A DNA stretch of 45,909 nucleotides, taken from contig NZ_JAQGLV010000247.1 in the NCBI RefSeq assembly GCF_028292705.1, positions 1 through 45,909 on the forward strand. The letters are read 5' to 3'. Position numbers and translations under genes: made by a program. Positions 26,979 through 35,442 of the stretch are shown piece after piece (position 1 is the first letter of the stretch; the number at the start of each line of letters is the position of its first letter). The notes below the pieces were generated by a model. That model had not been told where the DNA came from. It did not search any database and worked only from the letters and a program-made list of their open reading frames with translations. Origin of the DNA: Collimonas fungivorans (GTDB lineage: Bacteria; Pseudomonadota; Gammaproteobacteria; Burkholderiales; Burkholderiaceae_D).

Positions 26979-29498
26979 TCAATTGCTCAGTGTTTGGGAG
27001 GCTGCTGCCATCATGGCGGCGGTATAGGTAGAAACGGCACGCTGCCATTTCGCAAGGATCTCGGCGTCGTCGGGATTGCGCGTCAGGATGGCTTCGATAT
27101 TGGTCGACAGCGCCGGATCAAAGATGTCGACCTGGCCGTCGATCACAGACTGCAGGAATGCTTCGTCTGCCGTCATTTCGGCTGGCAGCTCAGGAATTGC
27201 GGGCGCGGATTGTTCAACCGGCGTCGGCTCATTTACCACGGCAGGTTCAGCGACCGCCTCTTGGGTAACTTCCACCGGCGCTGGAACGGCTTCGGCTTCG
27301 GCAACGATTGGCAATTCGGTCACCGGCTGCGACTCTGGAACTGGCGTTGGTTCTTCTACAGCCGCTTCCGGTGCGGTGGCGGCCATTGGCGCCACTAGCT
27401 CAGCCGATTTTCGCTTACCCTTCGAAAAAGCCCGCTCCAATGCATACTGAATGCCCAAGGCGTTCGTTTCCAGCTTGACGACATATTTGCCGCGCTTACC
27501 GGCGACGGTGATCGTCGCGCCGTCAATGGCATCCACCACGCAATTGGTATTAACCTTAAAATCGTTGAAGACCAGCGTGCCCAATGTAGTGCCCACCCGG
27601 AGGTTCAACTTGCCCTCGGCATCGGCCAGCGCCTTGCGCGCGCTCTGATTACGAATGAATTCCCGAGCGTAGTAGACCTCCATACCAAAAATTCCACCCT
27701 CAACTTCGCCTTTACCGACCTCCGTGTCGCCGGGACGCAAATAGCTACCAAAATCCGTAATCACGGACGCCAGGACGTCGGTGGTATAGAACTTGCCGGC
27801 ATCTAACGCACGTTGAACGGCTTCAATGACCTTTTGCATATAGGGCTCAATCGTTCCAGCTCCATTGGTCGCGGCACGCCAGCGCGCGGAAGCCTCGGCG
27901 ATGTTTTCGGATAGGGGGTAATAGTCGCCATCGTCGGCTTGATCGCCTGCGGGATCCGCCACCGCCGCAGGTGCGACAACAGCCGGATCGGTTTCGGCAA
28001 CTGGATCAACTGTCACAACCGCAGGGATAGCGGGAACAAGATCGGCGGCCGCCAGCGGCAATACCACTTCGGAAATTGGATTGTTCCCCTCCGGCGCTTC
28101 AACGGCCGGTGGCGCCACGATCTCTTCCGGTGTAATGTCGCCCGTCTCGACCGAAACAGGATCCGCGACAGGTTCGGGCGGTGTCGCAACCACGACAATT
28201 GGTTCAGGGGCTGATTCCGAAGCTGGCTCAGTGATCGGCTCAGCGACAGGATCAGCGATAGGTGCCGCCGGCGTGGTGCTGATACTATCCGGAACACTGG
28301 GCGTAGACTCCTTCTCGACGCGCCTGACTTCCAGCTCGCGCTGCAACCGTGCCAAGGTAGCTTCTTTTTCCGTGATCGCTGTCTTCAATGCGTCAATCGC
28401 CTGCATGCGCGCAGAGCGCTTCGCATTGGCGCGCTGGAACGTGGCCGAATTCCGTTCGGCTAAGCGCATCAGGCGATTTGCCACCTCGCGCACGTTCAGA
28501 TCAACGCCACGCTCAGGGGCAGCAACAATTGTCACGTCCTTCTTGTTGAGCATCCACTTCCAGGAAATGAGATCGTCCGTTGGCGTGATCTTTTGCGGCG
28601 TCACATCCGGATTGTGAAAGAAGATACTGAGCGTCTGCCCATCCGACAGTTCGTAGACCACCGCTACATTGGCCGTTCCCCGCTGCTTGAACGGTTCGGT
28701 GATCTGCATGGCGACCGGCTTGACAGTGCCGCCAGTGCGCTCCATGACGTTTTGCAGGATCTGCATCTTGCGCTCAAGCTTCGCAAATGGCGTCACCAGC
28801 GCATCGAAGGTATAGACACCTTCCGCATCATCCAGAATATCCGTCACGCTCAACGGGTCGTACATCAACCCGTCATCATCGTGGCGCCGAATGTCGTACA
28901 GCAGCCCGTCATAGGTATTGCCAATGGGAGACTCACCGTCCCACATTACTTTTTTCATGTTGTCGTACCCTAAAATTGGAAGAGACGCCGCGTTGATCGG
29001 CTTGGTGTGGTTGCCATGCTTGGCCCACCATTTGAGTTGAGAAATGGGAATCGGGACGATGTCACCCAGCCCTTGCCAGCCTCGGTGATAGCTTTCCAGA
29101 TAGGCGCAGAATGCCGATTGCGCATCCGGAAAGCCCAGCATGATTTTGTGCTCATCAAACGCACCTGCCTGCTGATCGACCTGGTTAATCACAAAAGCGG
29201 CTCGGGATTCTGGGTAATAGCCGATGAATACGTCCAGCGCGTCTCCATCATTGCCAGTCGTACCAACGAGATAGCCGTAATGCGCTGACATTCTGTTCTG
29301 CCATGGCCGGCCGGCAGCATCGACGCCGGAGCGAAACGATCCGCGCGGCTGCTCGATGGCGACGGCCATGCCGTGAAGGGTTGTTCTACCTACTTTGTAA
29401 TTACTCGCCAGTTTCTGCGCCTGAGTCGGCTCCGGCAGATTGTTGTGCCCCATTGCGCCACGATGGGCGTCGGCTTCGATGCGCGTGAATTCGTCCAT
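26979..29498 (-). CDS. Polyvalent protein: pyrophosphatase-like domain plus DarA C-terminal-like region
   Basis: An 839-residue protein with the ATG at 29498. Residues ~25-175 resemble the inorganic-pyrophosphatase-like domain of phage polyvalent proteins (KVGRTTLHGMAVAIEQPRGS, GYLVGTTGNDGDALDVFIGY, WWAKHGNHTKPINA). Residues ~195-390 (YDPLSVTDILDDAEGVYTFD, WKWMLNKKDVTIVAAPERGV) look like the C-terminal region of DarA-type proteins. Pro/Ala/Glu/Val-rich linkers follow at ~400-520 and ~690-770, separated by a globular domain, with a short helical C-terminus. Polyvalent proteins are known to be injected with phage or plasmid DNA. It is the first gene of the operon with the DarB-like protein, and probably its partner in protecting incoming DNA. 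Family names are from memory of motifs. Confidence 0.6.
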   Translation of the reverse strand: MDEFTRIEADAHRGAMGHNNLPEPTQAQKLASNYKVGRTTLHGMAVAIEQPRGSFRSGVDAAGRPWQNRMSAHYGYLVGTTGNDGDALDVFIGYYPESRAAFVINQVDQQAGAFDEHKIMLGFPDAQSAFCAYLESYHRGWQGLGDIVPIPISQLKWWAKHGNHTKPINAASLPILGYDNMKKVMWDGESPIGNTYDGLLYDIRRHDDDGLMYDPLSVTDILDDAEGVYTFDALVTPFAKLERKMQILQNVMERTGGTVKPVAMQITEPFKQRGTANVAVVYELSDGQTLSIFFHNPDVTPQKITPTDDLISWKWMLNKKDVTIVAAPERGVDLNVREVANRLMRLAERNSATFQRANAKRSARMQAIDALKTAITEKEATLARLQRELEVRRVEKESTPSVPDSISTTPAAPIADPVAEPITEPASESAPEPIVVVATPPEPVADPVSVETGDITPEEIVAPPAVEAPEGNNPISEVVLPLAAADLVPAIPAVVTVDPVAETDPAVVAPAAVADPAGDQADDGDYYPLSENIAEASARWRAATNGAGTIEPYMQKVIEAVQRALDAGKFYTTDVLASVITDFGSYLRPGDTEVGKGEVEGGIFGMEVYYAREFIRNQSARKALADAEGKLNLRVGTTLGTLVFNDFKVNTNCVVDAIDGATITVAGKRGKYVVKLETNALGIQYALERAFSKGKRKSAELVAPMAATAPEAAVEEPTPVPESQPVTELPIVAEAEAVPAPVEVTQEAVAEPAVVNEPTPVEQSAPAIPELPAEMTADEAFLQSVIDGQVDIFDPALSTNIEAILTRNPDDAEILAKWQRAVSTYTAAMMAAASQTLSN

Positions 29499-29540
29499 GT
29501 ACCCCCTTCATTGCAGTGCATGATAGGGGTAACGGGAGAG

Positions 29541-29563
29541 CGATTTTAGGAGTGTTTTCCAGC
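29541..29563 (-). promoter_or_regulatory. Late-promoter-like element of the Dar-like operon
   Basis: On the minus strand GCTGGAAAAC (29554-29563) is followed by ACTCC and TAAAAT, the best -10 match of the six copies. It lies 56 bases before the ATG of the polyvalent protein. Confidence 0.6.
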
Positions 29564-29696
29564 GAAGATAAGGCGAAGAAATTGTAACGTTTATTGGCTG
29601 AATTTATCGTCGTTGTTTTTAGTTCAAAATGAGCTAAAACATTCTCAACATTTCTATTTTGCACTACTATATCAGTACAACGTATCTGGGATGATT

Positions 29697-30410
29697 ATGA
29701 GAATTGCTATTCTTGACGATGACCTCTCTCAACTCAACTTTGTTTGTCAAATACTGGAAAGTAAAGGACACAATTGTCATGCATTTCAAAGCGGAAAAGA
29801 GATATTGAAAGAGCTGCATCGAGAAAGCTACGACATGCTCATTCTGGATTGGCAGGTTCCCGACTTAAGCGGGATGGACGTATTGCGCTGGGTGCGAGAA
29901 AAATTATCTAAAACTCTTCCGGTATTATTCATGACGAGCCGCACAGGCGAAGACGATATCGTCGAAGGTCTAACTGCCGGCGCTGACGACTATATGACAA
30001 AGCCAATCCGGCATTCCGAACTGGTCGCGCGTACTCAAGCCTTGCTGCGACGTGCATATCCGGTCAAAAATTCGAGCGAACAAATCGTATTTAATGACTA
30101 TTTGTTCGAGACAAATGCCATTCGCATCACCGTTGCTGGCGAATCGATTGAAATAACGCAAAAGGAATTTGATCTTGCGTTGCTATTCTTTTACAACCTC
30201 GGTCGCCCGCTCTCACGTGCCTATATTCTCGAAAAAATATGGTCGCGTGACATCGAAATTCCTTCACGAACAATGGACACGCACGTCTCGCGCTTGCGAA
30301 GCAAGTTACACTTACGACCAGAAAACGGATATCGACTGGCTCCCGTATATAGCTATGGATACCGCTTGGAGCAACTAAATTCCAAGGACGACACACTCCA
30401 ATTGGCCTAA
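29697..30410 (+). CDS. Orphan OmpR/PhoB-type response regulator
   Basis: The 237-residue product starts at the ATG at 29697 (MRIAILDDD); an ATG two codons earlier and an open frame to 29613 exist. The receiver domain is complete: acidic pocket Asp7-Asp9, phospho-acceptor Asp51 (LILDWQVPDLSGMD), Thr80/Ser81 and Lys102 (TKPI). The C-terminal winged helix has the recognition-helix pattern SRTMDTHVSRLRSKL. No histidine kinase is adjacent. It stands alone on the plus strand between two late operons and stops nine bases from the convergent neighbour. TTTTAG and CTAAAA form an inverted repeat in its leader (about 29619-29641). It might couple host signalling to prophage genes, or be cargo; the kinase partner would have to be a host one. 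Confidence 0.85.
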   Translation: MRIAILDDDLSQLNFVCQILESKGHNCHAFQSGKEILKELHRESYDMLILDWQVPDLSGMDVLRWVREKLSKTLPVLFMTSRTGEDDIVEGLTAGADDYMTKPIRHSELVARTQALLRRAYPVKNSSEQIVFNDYLFETNAIRITVAGESIEITQKEFDLALLFFYNLGRPLSRAYILEKIWSRDIEIPSRTMDTHVSRLRSKLHLRPENGYRLAPVYSYGYRLEQLNSKDDTLQLA

Positions 30411-30419
30411 CGTTTTGAA

Positions 30420-30923
30420 TTATTCGGCTTTAAATCCGTCGATATAAGTCAGGTCATCACGCTTGTTCAGTATGTATTTTCTGTTATACGGTGCAATATT
30501 GATGTCGCCATCAATCGCCACAATTTCATAGGCGATTTTTACCTTCGCATGCAGCAGGATGTACAGCACGTCCTTGGTCTTTGCCGTAAAGTGCGCGGGA
30601 TCCTCCACCGGCCTCAATGCCTCGATCAGCGCGACAATTTGCGGCTCGGCGTTATCCAACGCATCGCCACGGGTAACCACCGTCGATGGCTGGAAATTCT
30701 CGACAATCAGCAACTTGGCGTCACCCAACAGGTCCCATTCTACATCCGGCTCGTCTGACGAATCCAACACGCCGAGACCACCCAGCGTCGGCATACCACC
30801 CATGCTGCCGTCTGCGTGACGCAATACGCGTTGTCGAAAAGCGTGACATGGAATGCCGTTCGGATGGCGCAACGTGACGCTACGCGCCGCCTTGTTGATT
30901 TGCGTTGGAACGCTATGTAACAT
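30420..30923 (-). CDS. Phage protein of unknown function, end of the fibre operon
   Basis: A 167-residue protein with the ATG at 30923, two bases after the preceding stop. The N-terminus has a Gly/Met-rich loop (GSMGGMPTLGGLGVLD); the middle is acidic alpha/beta (DVEWDLLGDAKLLIVENFQP) and the end has KIAYEIVAIDGDINIAPYNR. I recognise no family. It is the last gene of the operon that begins with the tail fibre. Confidence 0.5.
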   Translation of the reverse strand: MLHSVPTQINKAARSVTLRHPNGIPCHAFRQRVLRHADGSMGGMPTLGGLGVLDSSDEPDVEWDLLGDAKLLIVENFQPSTVVTRGDALDNAEPQIVALIEALRPVEDPAHFTAKTKDVLYILLHAKVKIAYEIVAIDGDINIAPYNRKYILNKRDDLTYIDGFKAE

Positions 30924-30925
30924 GA

Positions 30926-31924
30926 TTAGCCCTTCAATTTCATTGTGATCACGTTAAAGTCCGCTTGGGAGAGCTGGCCGGCATCCTTGAGTTTTTGGAG
31001 TGTCTTTTGTGCCTCAATAACCGCCATGCCTGCCGCCTTATCCGCCTTCTTTGCTGCAGCCATCACGGCACTCTTCAGACTTGCGGAAGATTTTCTCGGT
31101 TGCTTGACGTGGATAGCGCGATTTTTGCGCGCTTGTGCTGCAGCGATCTCGCGTGCCTTGGTTTGCGCAATCACCGCTGACTGTTTGATAGCGCCCTTTT
31201 GTCCGCGCTCCACCATGCCAGCCACGATCCCTCGCACGGCCAAGCTGCTGCTGAATTCTTTCATCACGCGCAGCGCATGCTTGCAAGCCACGCCGCTAAG
31301 CCTAGGATTCCGCAATTTGGGATAGGCGGCTTCCTGCCGGCCTTTGACGAAGCCGCCCACAGTGGCGATATAGCGATACCAGTAGGTAAAACGGCCGCAG
31401 TCGCATTCAAACTTCAAGGGGCTGTCCTTGACGAGCCATTTAGCCAGTGCCTTGGGATCTGTCGGCGACGCTACCGCCGCATCGAAATTCATGATCTCCA
31501 CCGAGACATAATGCCGGGTGACATCCGAGTCAGGCGAAGCGTCTGTCACAAACCGAATATCTCCCCTGTTCGTTCCCGTCGGCACAGCCATCCTGATCTG
31601 CTCATTGGCCCGCTCCCGGTCCTCCGGTAACGACAGATTGATAATTTGCTGCGCCGTTAAGCCTGGCTTGAGCTTGCTGCCGAGCGTCTTGGCGTTCTTC
31701 CTAAAGACCACCAAGTCATCGTTGGTAATCAGTCGCACCTCACCACCCAAAGAAGTCAGTAACAGGCGTTCCGCGCTATATTCGCCTTTGACCTCATGCG
31801 GACGGAGGAGATTGACTGCCTTGGCACGACGCTCCGCATCGGCCTTTCGGAGCTGATCCGCAGCCTTCGCTGAACCGCGAATGCCCAGTACTGCGGCCAA
31901 TTTCGCGCTATTGATGTTTGCCAT
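30926..31924 (-). CDS. SWIM-type zinc-finger phage protein
   Basis: A 332-residue protein whose ATG at 31924 overlaps the preceding stop (TAATG). A SWIM-like zinc site is visible: CDCGRFTYW near residue 176, followed ~36 residues later by GVACKHALRV, giving the CxC...CxH pattern. SWIM fingers occur in transposases, helicases and recombination factors and bind DNA or protein partners. The C-terminal ~110 residues are Ala/Lys-rich and basic (AIHVKQPRKSSASLKS), suited to DNA binding. Expressed late with fibre genes, it may be a DNA-associated internal head protein; that is inference. Confidence 0.6.
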   Translation of the reverse strand: MANINSAKLAAVLGIRGSAKAADQLRKADAERRAKAVNLLRPHEVKGEYSAERLLLTSLGGEVRLITNDDLVVFRKNAKTLGSKLKPGLTAQQIINLSLPEDRERANEQIRMAVPTGTNRGDIRFVTDASPDSDVTRHYVSVEIMNFDAAVASPTDPKALAKWLVKDSPLKFECDCGRFTYWYRYIATVGGFVKGRQEAAYPKLRNPRLSGVACKHALRVMKEFSSSLAVRGIVAGMVERGQKGAIKQSAVIAQTKAREIAAAQARKNRAIHVKQPRKSSASLKSAVMAAAKKADKAAGMAVIEAQKTLQKLKDAGQLSQADFNVITMKLKG

Positions 31925-32223
31925 TAGCCGAAGCTCCCAAACCGCGCAGTCGTCTTCAGCGCCAGCAGCTGAGACTCCGTCGGCAGCACCAGCAATTGCT
32001 CCGGCAATTCCTGCTCGACAGAATCCAGGCCGGCCGCCGCCATCACCACCAGGAACTCATCCGGACGCCCATAGACGCGCCGGGAGATCAAGGTCATATC
32101 AAAGCGCTCGTCGGGCTTGGACTGATAGCGGATCGCCATACCCCATACCGGTGTTTTTTCCACAAAATCTCGCACCTGGCGATAAAATATCGCTGTCGAT
32201 GCCGTGTTCTTGTTGACGCTCAT
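31924..32223 (-). CDS. Small baseplate protein (gp53 / tail protein X-like)
   Basis: A 99-residue protein, start overlapping the previous stop (ATGA) and end overlapping the next start. The central pattern FDMTLISRRVYGRPDEFLVV followed by LPEQLLVLPTESQL resembles short baseplate proteins with a LysM-like module (gp53 or tail protein X), where a 'YG.p..w..i...N' core precedes 'i..g..l.lP'. Such a protein would sit in the baseplate wedge or tube end. Confidence 0.45.
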   Translation of the reverse strand: MSVNKNTASTAIFYRQVRDFVEKTPVWGMAIRYQSKPDERFDMTLISRRVYGRPDEFLVVMAAAGLDSVEQELPEQLLVLPTESQLLALKTTARFGSFG

Positions 32224-32831
32224 GCTGAAACCAATGCAGTGCTGGCGTCATCAGGTGCAACCGGCCAAACGACGGGATGTGGAAAATGCGTTTGCTCCGG
32301 AACGCGGTTCAAATTCACCCGATATTTTTTCCACGCTTTGAGCGCGATAACATCGTCATCACTGGCCACCTCCACATCGACTCGGTCCTGATACTTGGTT
32401 ACCTGGTCATTGGCGCGACGCAGCTCACGCGCAATACGTGATAGCGCCGCATCCAAGAGCTCGGTATGAGTTGGAAAATAGTCCGGTGCCGGTCCGCGCT
32501 TACCAGACTTACACTCGGCATAAATTGCACGTCCGTGTATCTCAATATCATCTTCGCATGCTAAGAAAGTCAAATAGTCATCCCTGGCATCAAATTTGAC
32601 CGAACATCGATATCCATTTGGAAGCCGTACGATATTTTTGATCTCGGAATATGCGAACGGATCGACCTGTTCTAGCGCAATTGCTGGCGCTGGCAGTTGT
32701 GGTGGCACCACAACTTTCGACGCTGGGATGGGCATAGGATCGACAATAATAGGCAATTCCGTCTCTGCCGTGATCTCTTCATGTTGCCCATTTTCTGACA
32801 CCAACTCCATTGGTTTTTCTATCATTTCCAT
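32220..32831 (-). CDS. Tail fibre assembly protein
   Basis: The best start is the ATG at 32831, coupled to the fibre stop as TAATG, with AGGG before it, giving 203 residues; upstream starts would lie within the fibre gene. The N-terminus is acidic and Pro-rich. The C-terminus has the signature of fibre assembly chaperones: a helical region then ALKAWKKYRVNLNRVPEQ and a final VVWPVAP. The position just after the fibre gene fits. Its C-terminus continues ~15 residues past the Trp-Pro motif. Confidence 0.7.
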   Translation of the reverse strand: MEMIEKPMELVSENGQHEEITAETELPIIVDPMPIPASKVVVPPQLPAPAIALEQVDPFAYSEIKNIVRLPNGYRCSVKFDARDDYLTFLACEDDIEIHGRAIYAECKSGKRGPAPDYFPTHTELLDAALSRIARELRRANDQVTKYQDRVDVEVASDDDVIALKAWKKYRVNLNRVPEQTHFPHPVVWPVAPDDASTALVSA

Positions 32832-34882
32832 TACGCTACCCTTTGCCATAAAGCCGTTCGTGTGCCGCCGCCGCCATCGCCGCCCGACCCGAAGTCGTAG
32901 GCATAGCCGCGCGGTTCCCACGCGCCGGCGACCTCAGGAGAAGTCCAGTTCTTGTTCAGGATGTACCCGCCAATGCTTTGGTTTTGTAATCCCGGACCGG
33001 TCAGTTGGTTCGCATAGACGGCATTGACGGCGGAGCCGACCGCCAGCGCGGTGCGGTTGTAGATAGAGAACTCGTTGTGACCGGCTTCGATGGCCAGAAT
33101 GTAATAAGGCTGATTGCCCAGCGGATTCTCCGCGTACCGTAGCGGCATACCAGCCCATTTATCGGCGTTACCTGCACTGGTCGCATAGTTGGCGCTATTG
33201 GCATAGCTGACGTTGAAGTTAGACGGGTTGTAGACGCGTACATCACCTGGCGCATTGCCGCCGAGAAGCCAGGAGGGCTGGCCACCCATGCCGGACCATG
33301 CCAGGGCGATGCCGGCGCCGTTGACTTTGCTGCCGGGATCGAAATTACCGGAATGCCAGAACTTGCTCCAGCCGCTCCAGGTCGTCCCCTTGCCGGACCG
33401 ATACCAGACATTGTTACTGTCGGTAAATCCAAACTGATGTGCGTTACCGCCGCTGAAATCCACGCCTTCGCCCCAAGGGCGAAAGGTCATGGCGCCGTGA
33501 TATGAGCCGCCATCATTCAAACCGGCAGCGGCGTTGCTCTTCATGTCGAAGTAGGCGCCGACATTGCGATCCTGGGGCGCGTAGTTGCTGGCGCGGGTGT
33601 CCCTGGAGGCAACTATGTCGGCGATACCAGCAGTGCGGGCATAACCCACCCGCAGATTATTGGTCGTCATCAGTCGGGCGCTGGTCGGGCCGTCGCTGCC
33701 CCATACCCAGGCGGTTTGTCCACCTGAATCGCCCCACATAAATTTCATCCAGTCGGCGCCGTTGGTCACCGAATTGGCTTTCTGCGCCGAATTGACGTCG
33801 AAATTCAAAGGGTCATACAGGTTGACGTCGCCGGCGGCGGCACCGCCCAACAGCCCGGACGGTTGCCCGGCAAGACCTTTCCAATTAATGCGAATTGACC
33901 GGTCCCCAAACACAAAGCTACCCATGTCCGTTTTGTCGACCGTGGCCTTTAGCCCTGCGCCATCTGACCAGCCAACCTTGACGGCATTCGCCGTTTGACC
34001 AATACCGGTGCCTTGCTGGATCGGCGTAAACCCTAGCTTGTCTTGCTTGGCGCCTGGATCAAACGTCGCGGCATCCCAGAGCAGTTTCCAGTCATGGCCC
34101 TCAAAGGGATTATTGGCGCCCAGGTAGCCGGTACGTTCCCAGGTGCGGTGGGCAATCGTGGCCTCTGCATAGACCTGCTGCACGAACTGACCGCCGTTCT
34201 CGGTGGTCAAGGTGCCGTAACCATCGGCGCCCATCGGCAGTCTGGTGGCCGCGATGACGCCGCGATCATTGGCTACCGAGACATCGCGCACGCCTGTTTC
34301 CAGCAGAATGTCGCAGTCGGTATCGCTATTGGTATACGCTGGCAGCTTGCGGTAATACCGGCTATCGCCACGTACCTGAGTTAGATATTGCGGATGAGGA
34401 TCGCCGGCAGTCTCGTGTGCACCAATCAATTGAATTGCCGTATTAACGTTCGGATCGACCAACACCGACACTGAATCAGACGGTAGTGCGGTTAAGCCCA
34501 GCGTGTAAGAGACAGTGGTAACACTGTCATCTGCAAAATACAGAATGGGCTGATCCGACTTGCTGTAGACCGCGAACAGAGTGTCGCCAGCATAAAAGCC
34601 GATTTCACCACACCAGAATGGTGATCCAGCGGGCGCGATCGCTTCAGCATGCACCTGAATCTGCGTCGGAGACACCTTACCGCCGCCGGCAATTGCTACC
34701 CGCATCATTTCATGCTGCAAGCCTATTTCGGCGCCATTCGGCCTATATTTACCCGTACCGAAAGCAATATGGCTGACGGCAACCTCAACCCCGGTTTTAG
34801 GGACATTAATCGCGGCCATCACGCCGGCCCCGGTGAGGGTCGGGCTAATCGTTCTTGGTTGCGTCTTGATTTGGGAGCTCAT
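32831..34882 (-). CDS. Tail fibre protein
   Basis: A 683-residue protein with the ATG at 34882. Residues ~5-150 match the N-terminal attachment domain of P2/Mu-type fibres (TLTGAGVMAAINVPKTGVEV, HIAFGTGKYRP, WCGEIGFYAGDTLFAVYSKS). HETAGDPHPQYLTQV follows, then knob-like modules with GYGTLTTENGGQFVQQVYAE and ATFDPGAK. Two related modules repeat: QPSGLLGGAAAGDVNLYDP and QPSWLLGGNAPGDVRVYNP, about 210 residues apart. The tip is Gly-rich (GSGGDGGGGTRTALWQRVA). It should bind the host surface. No invertible alternative C-terminal segment, as in P1 or Mu, is visible here. Confidence 0.85.
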   Translation of the reverse strand: MSSQIKTQPRTISPTLTGAGVMAAINVPKTGVEVAVSHIAFGTGKYRPNGAEIGLQHEMMRVAIAGGGKVSPTQIQVHAEAIAPAGSPFWCGEIGFYAGDTLFAVYSKSDQPILYFADDSVTTVSYTLGLTALPSDSVSVLVDPNVNTAIQLIGAHETAGDPHPQYLTQVRGDSRYYRKLPAYTNSDTDCDILLETGVRDVSVANDRGVIAATRLPMGADGYGTLTTENGGQFVQQVYAEATIAHRTWERTGYLGANNPFEGHDWKLLWDAATFDPGAKQDKLGFTPIQQGTGIGQTANAVKVGWSDGAGLKATVDKTDMGSFVFGDRSIRINWKGLAGQPSGLLGGAAAGDVNLYDPLNFDVNSAQKANSVTNGADWMKFMWGDSGGQTAWVWGSDGPTSARLMTTNNLRVGYARTAGIADIVASRDTRASNYAPQDRNVGAYFDMKSNAAAGLNDGGSYHGAMTFRPWGEGVDFSGGNAHQFGFTDSNNVWYRSGKGTTWSGWSKFWHSGNFDPGSKVNGAGIALAWSGMGGQPSWLLGGNAPGDVRVYNPSNFNVSYANSANYATSAGNADKWAGMPLRYAENPLGNQPYYILAIEAGHNEFSIYNRTALAVGSAVNAVYANQLTGPGLQNQSIGGYILNKNWTSPEVAGAWEPRGYAYDFGSGGDGGGGTRTALWQRVA

Positions 34883-34950
34883 CGGATGGAGAGCGATCTT
34901 GATGACCGCCGTAGCTGAAAATGTTGGTGCTATTTTCTGCTACGCCGTTC

Positions 34951-34975
34951 CCTACTATTGGTGATGTTTTCCATT
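34951..34975 (-). promoter_or_regulatory. Late-promoter-like element of the tail fibre operon
   Basis: On the minus strand AATGGAAAAC (34966-34975) is followed by ATCACC and AATAGT. It lies 84 bases before the fibre ATG and touches the end of the upstream operon. Confidence 0.55.
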
Positions 34976-35442
34976 CAGATCGTGATGAACCCGCCCTGCC
35001 CAGCCTCGAGAAACCAGTCTTGCATTTCCATCGCGCTGCCGATGCCCAACGCCTTCTTGACATATAGCGCCGTCGCCAGCACCGCCACCTGCCCACACGT
35101 GATATCCGGCGACACGCGGTACAGACGCTTGCCAAAATCGCTCATGCCGTCCGGTTCCAGCTTCTGACGTGGATCACAGCGCGCGGCCTTGTCGTCAATC
35201 ATCAGTGTTTTGCCATTAGAGCGAATGAAAAACTCTTCGATGGCGTCCATGAAGTCGACATCAGTAAACAAGCAGTCCCGTTCGGCCAGGCCGACGCCAC
35301 CGATCAGAATCGCATCGCTGAAACGGTCGGCGCGGTATGCCGCCTCTTTACTGACCAGCAATATGTCCGATTCCGCCTCGTAGAAGGAATACACAGTCGC
35401 GGGCGCCATTCCATAGCCGGAGATCGAGGCTTGAATCTTCAT
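34975..35442 (-). CDS. Phage protein of unknown function, end of the baseplate operon
   Basis: A 155-residue protein, start overlapping the preceding stop (ATGA). It looks alpha/beta (QASISGYGMAPATVYSFYEA, ILIGGVGLAERDCLFTDVDF) with a C-terminal helical part (VAVLATALYVKKALGIGSAM). No family is recognised. It ends exactly at the late-promoter element of the next operon. Confidence 0.5.
   Translation of the reverse strand: MKIQASISGYGMAPATVYSFYEAESDILLVSKEAAYRADRFSDAILIGGVGLAERDCLFTDVDFMDAIEEFFIRSNGKTLMIDDKAARCDPRQKLEPDGMSDFGKRLYRVSPDITCGQVAVLATALYVKKALGIGSAMEMQDWFLEAGQGGFITI

Noticed and set aside
32831-34882. Invertible tail-fibre segment
   Set aside because: No Cin/Gin-type recombinase, inverted repeats or alternative C-terminal fragment is visible around the fibre gene.
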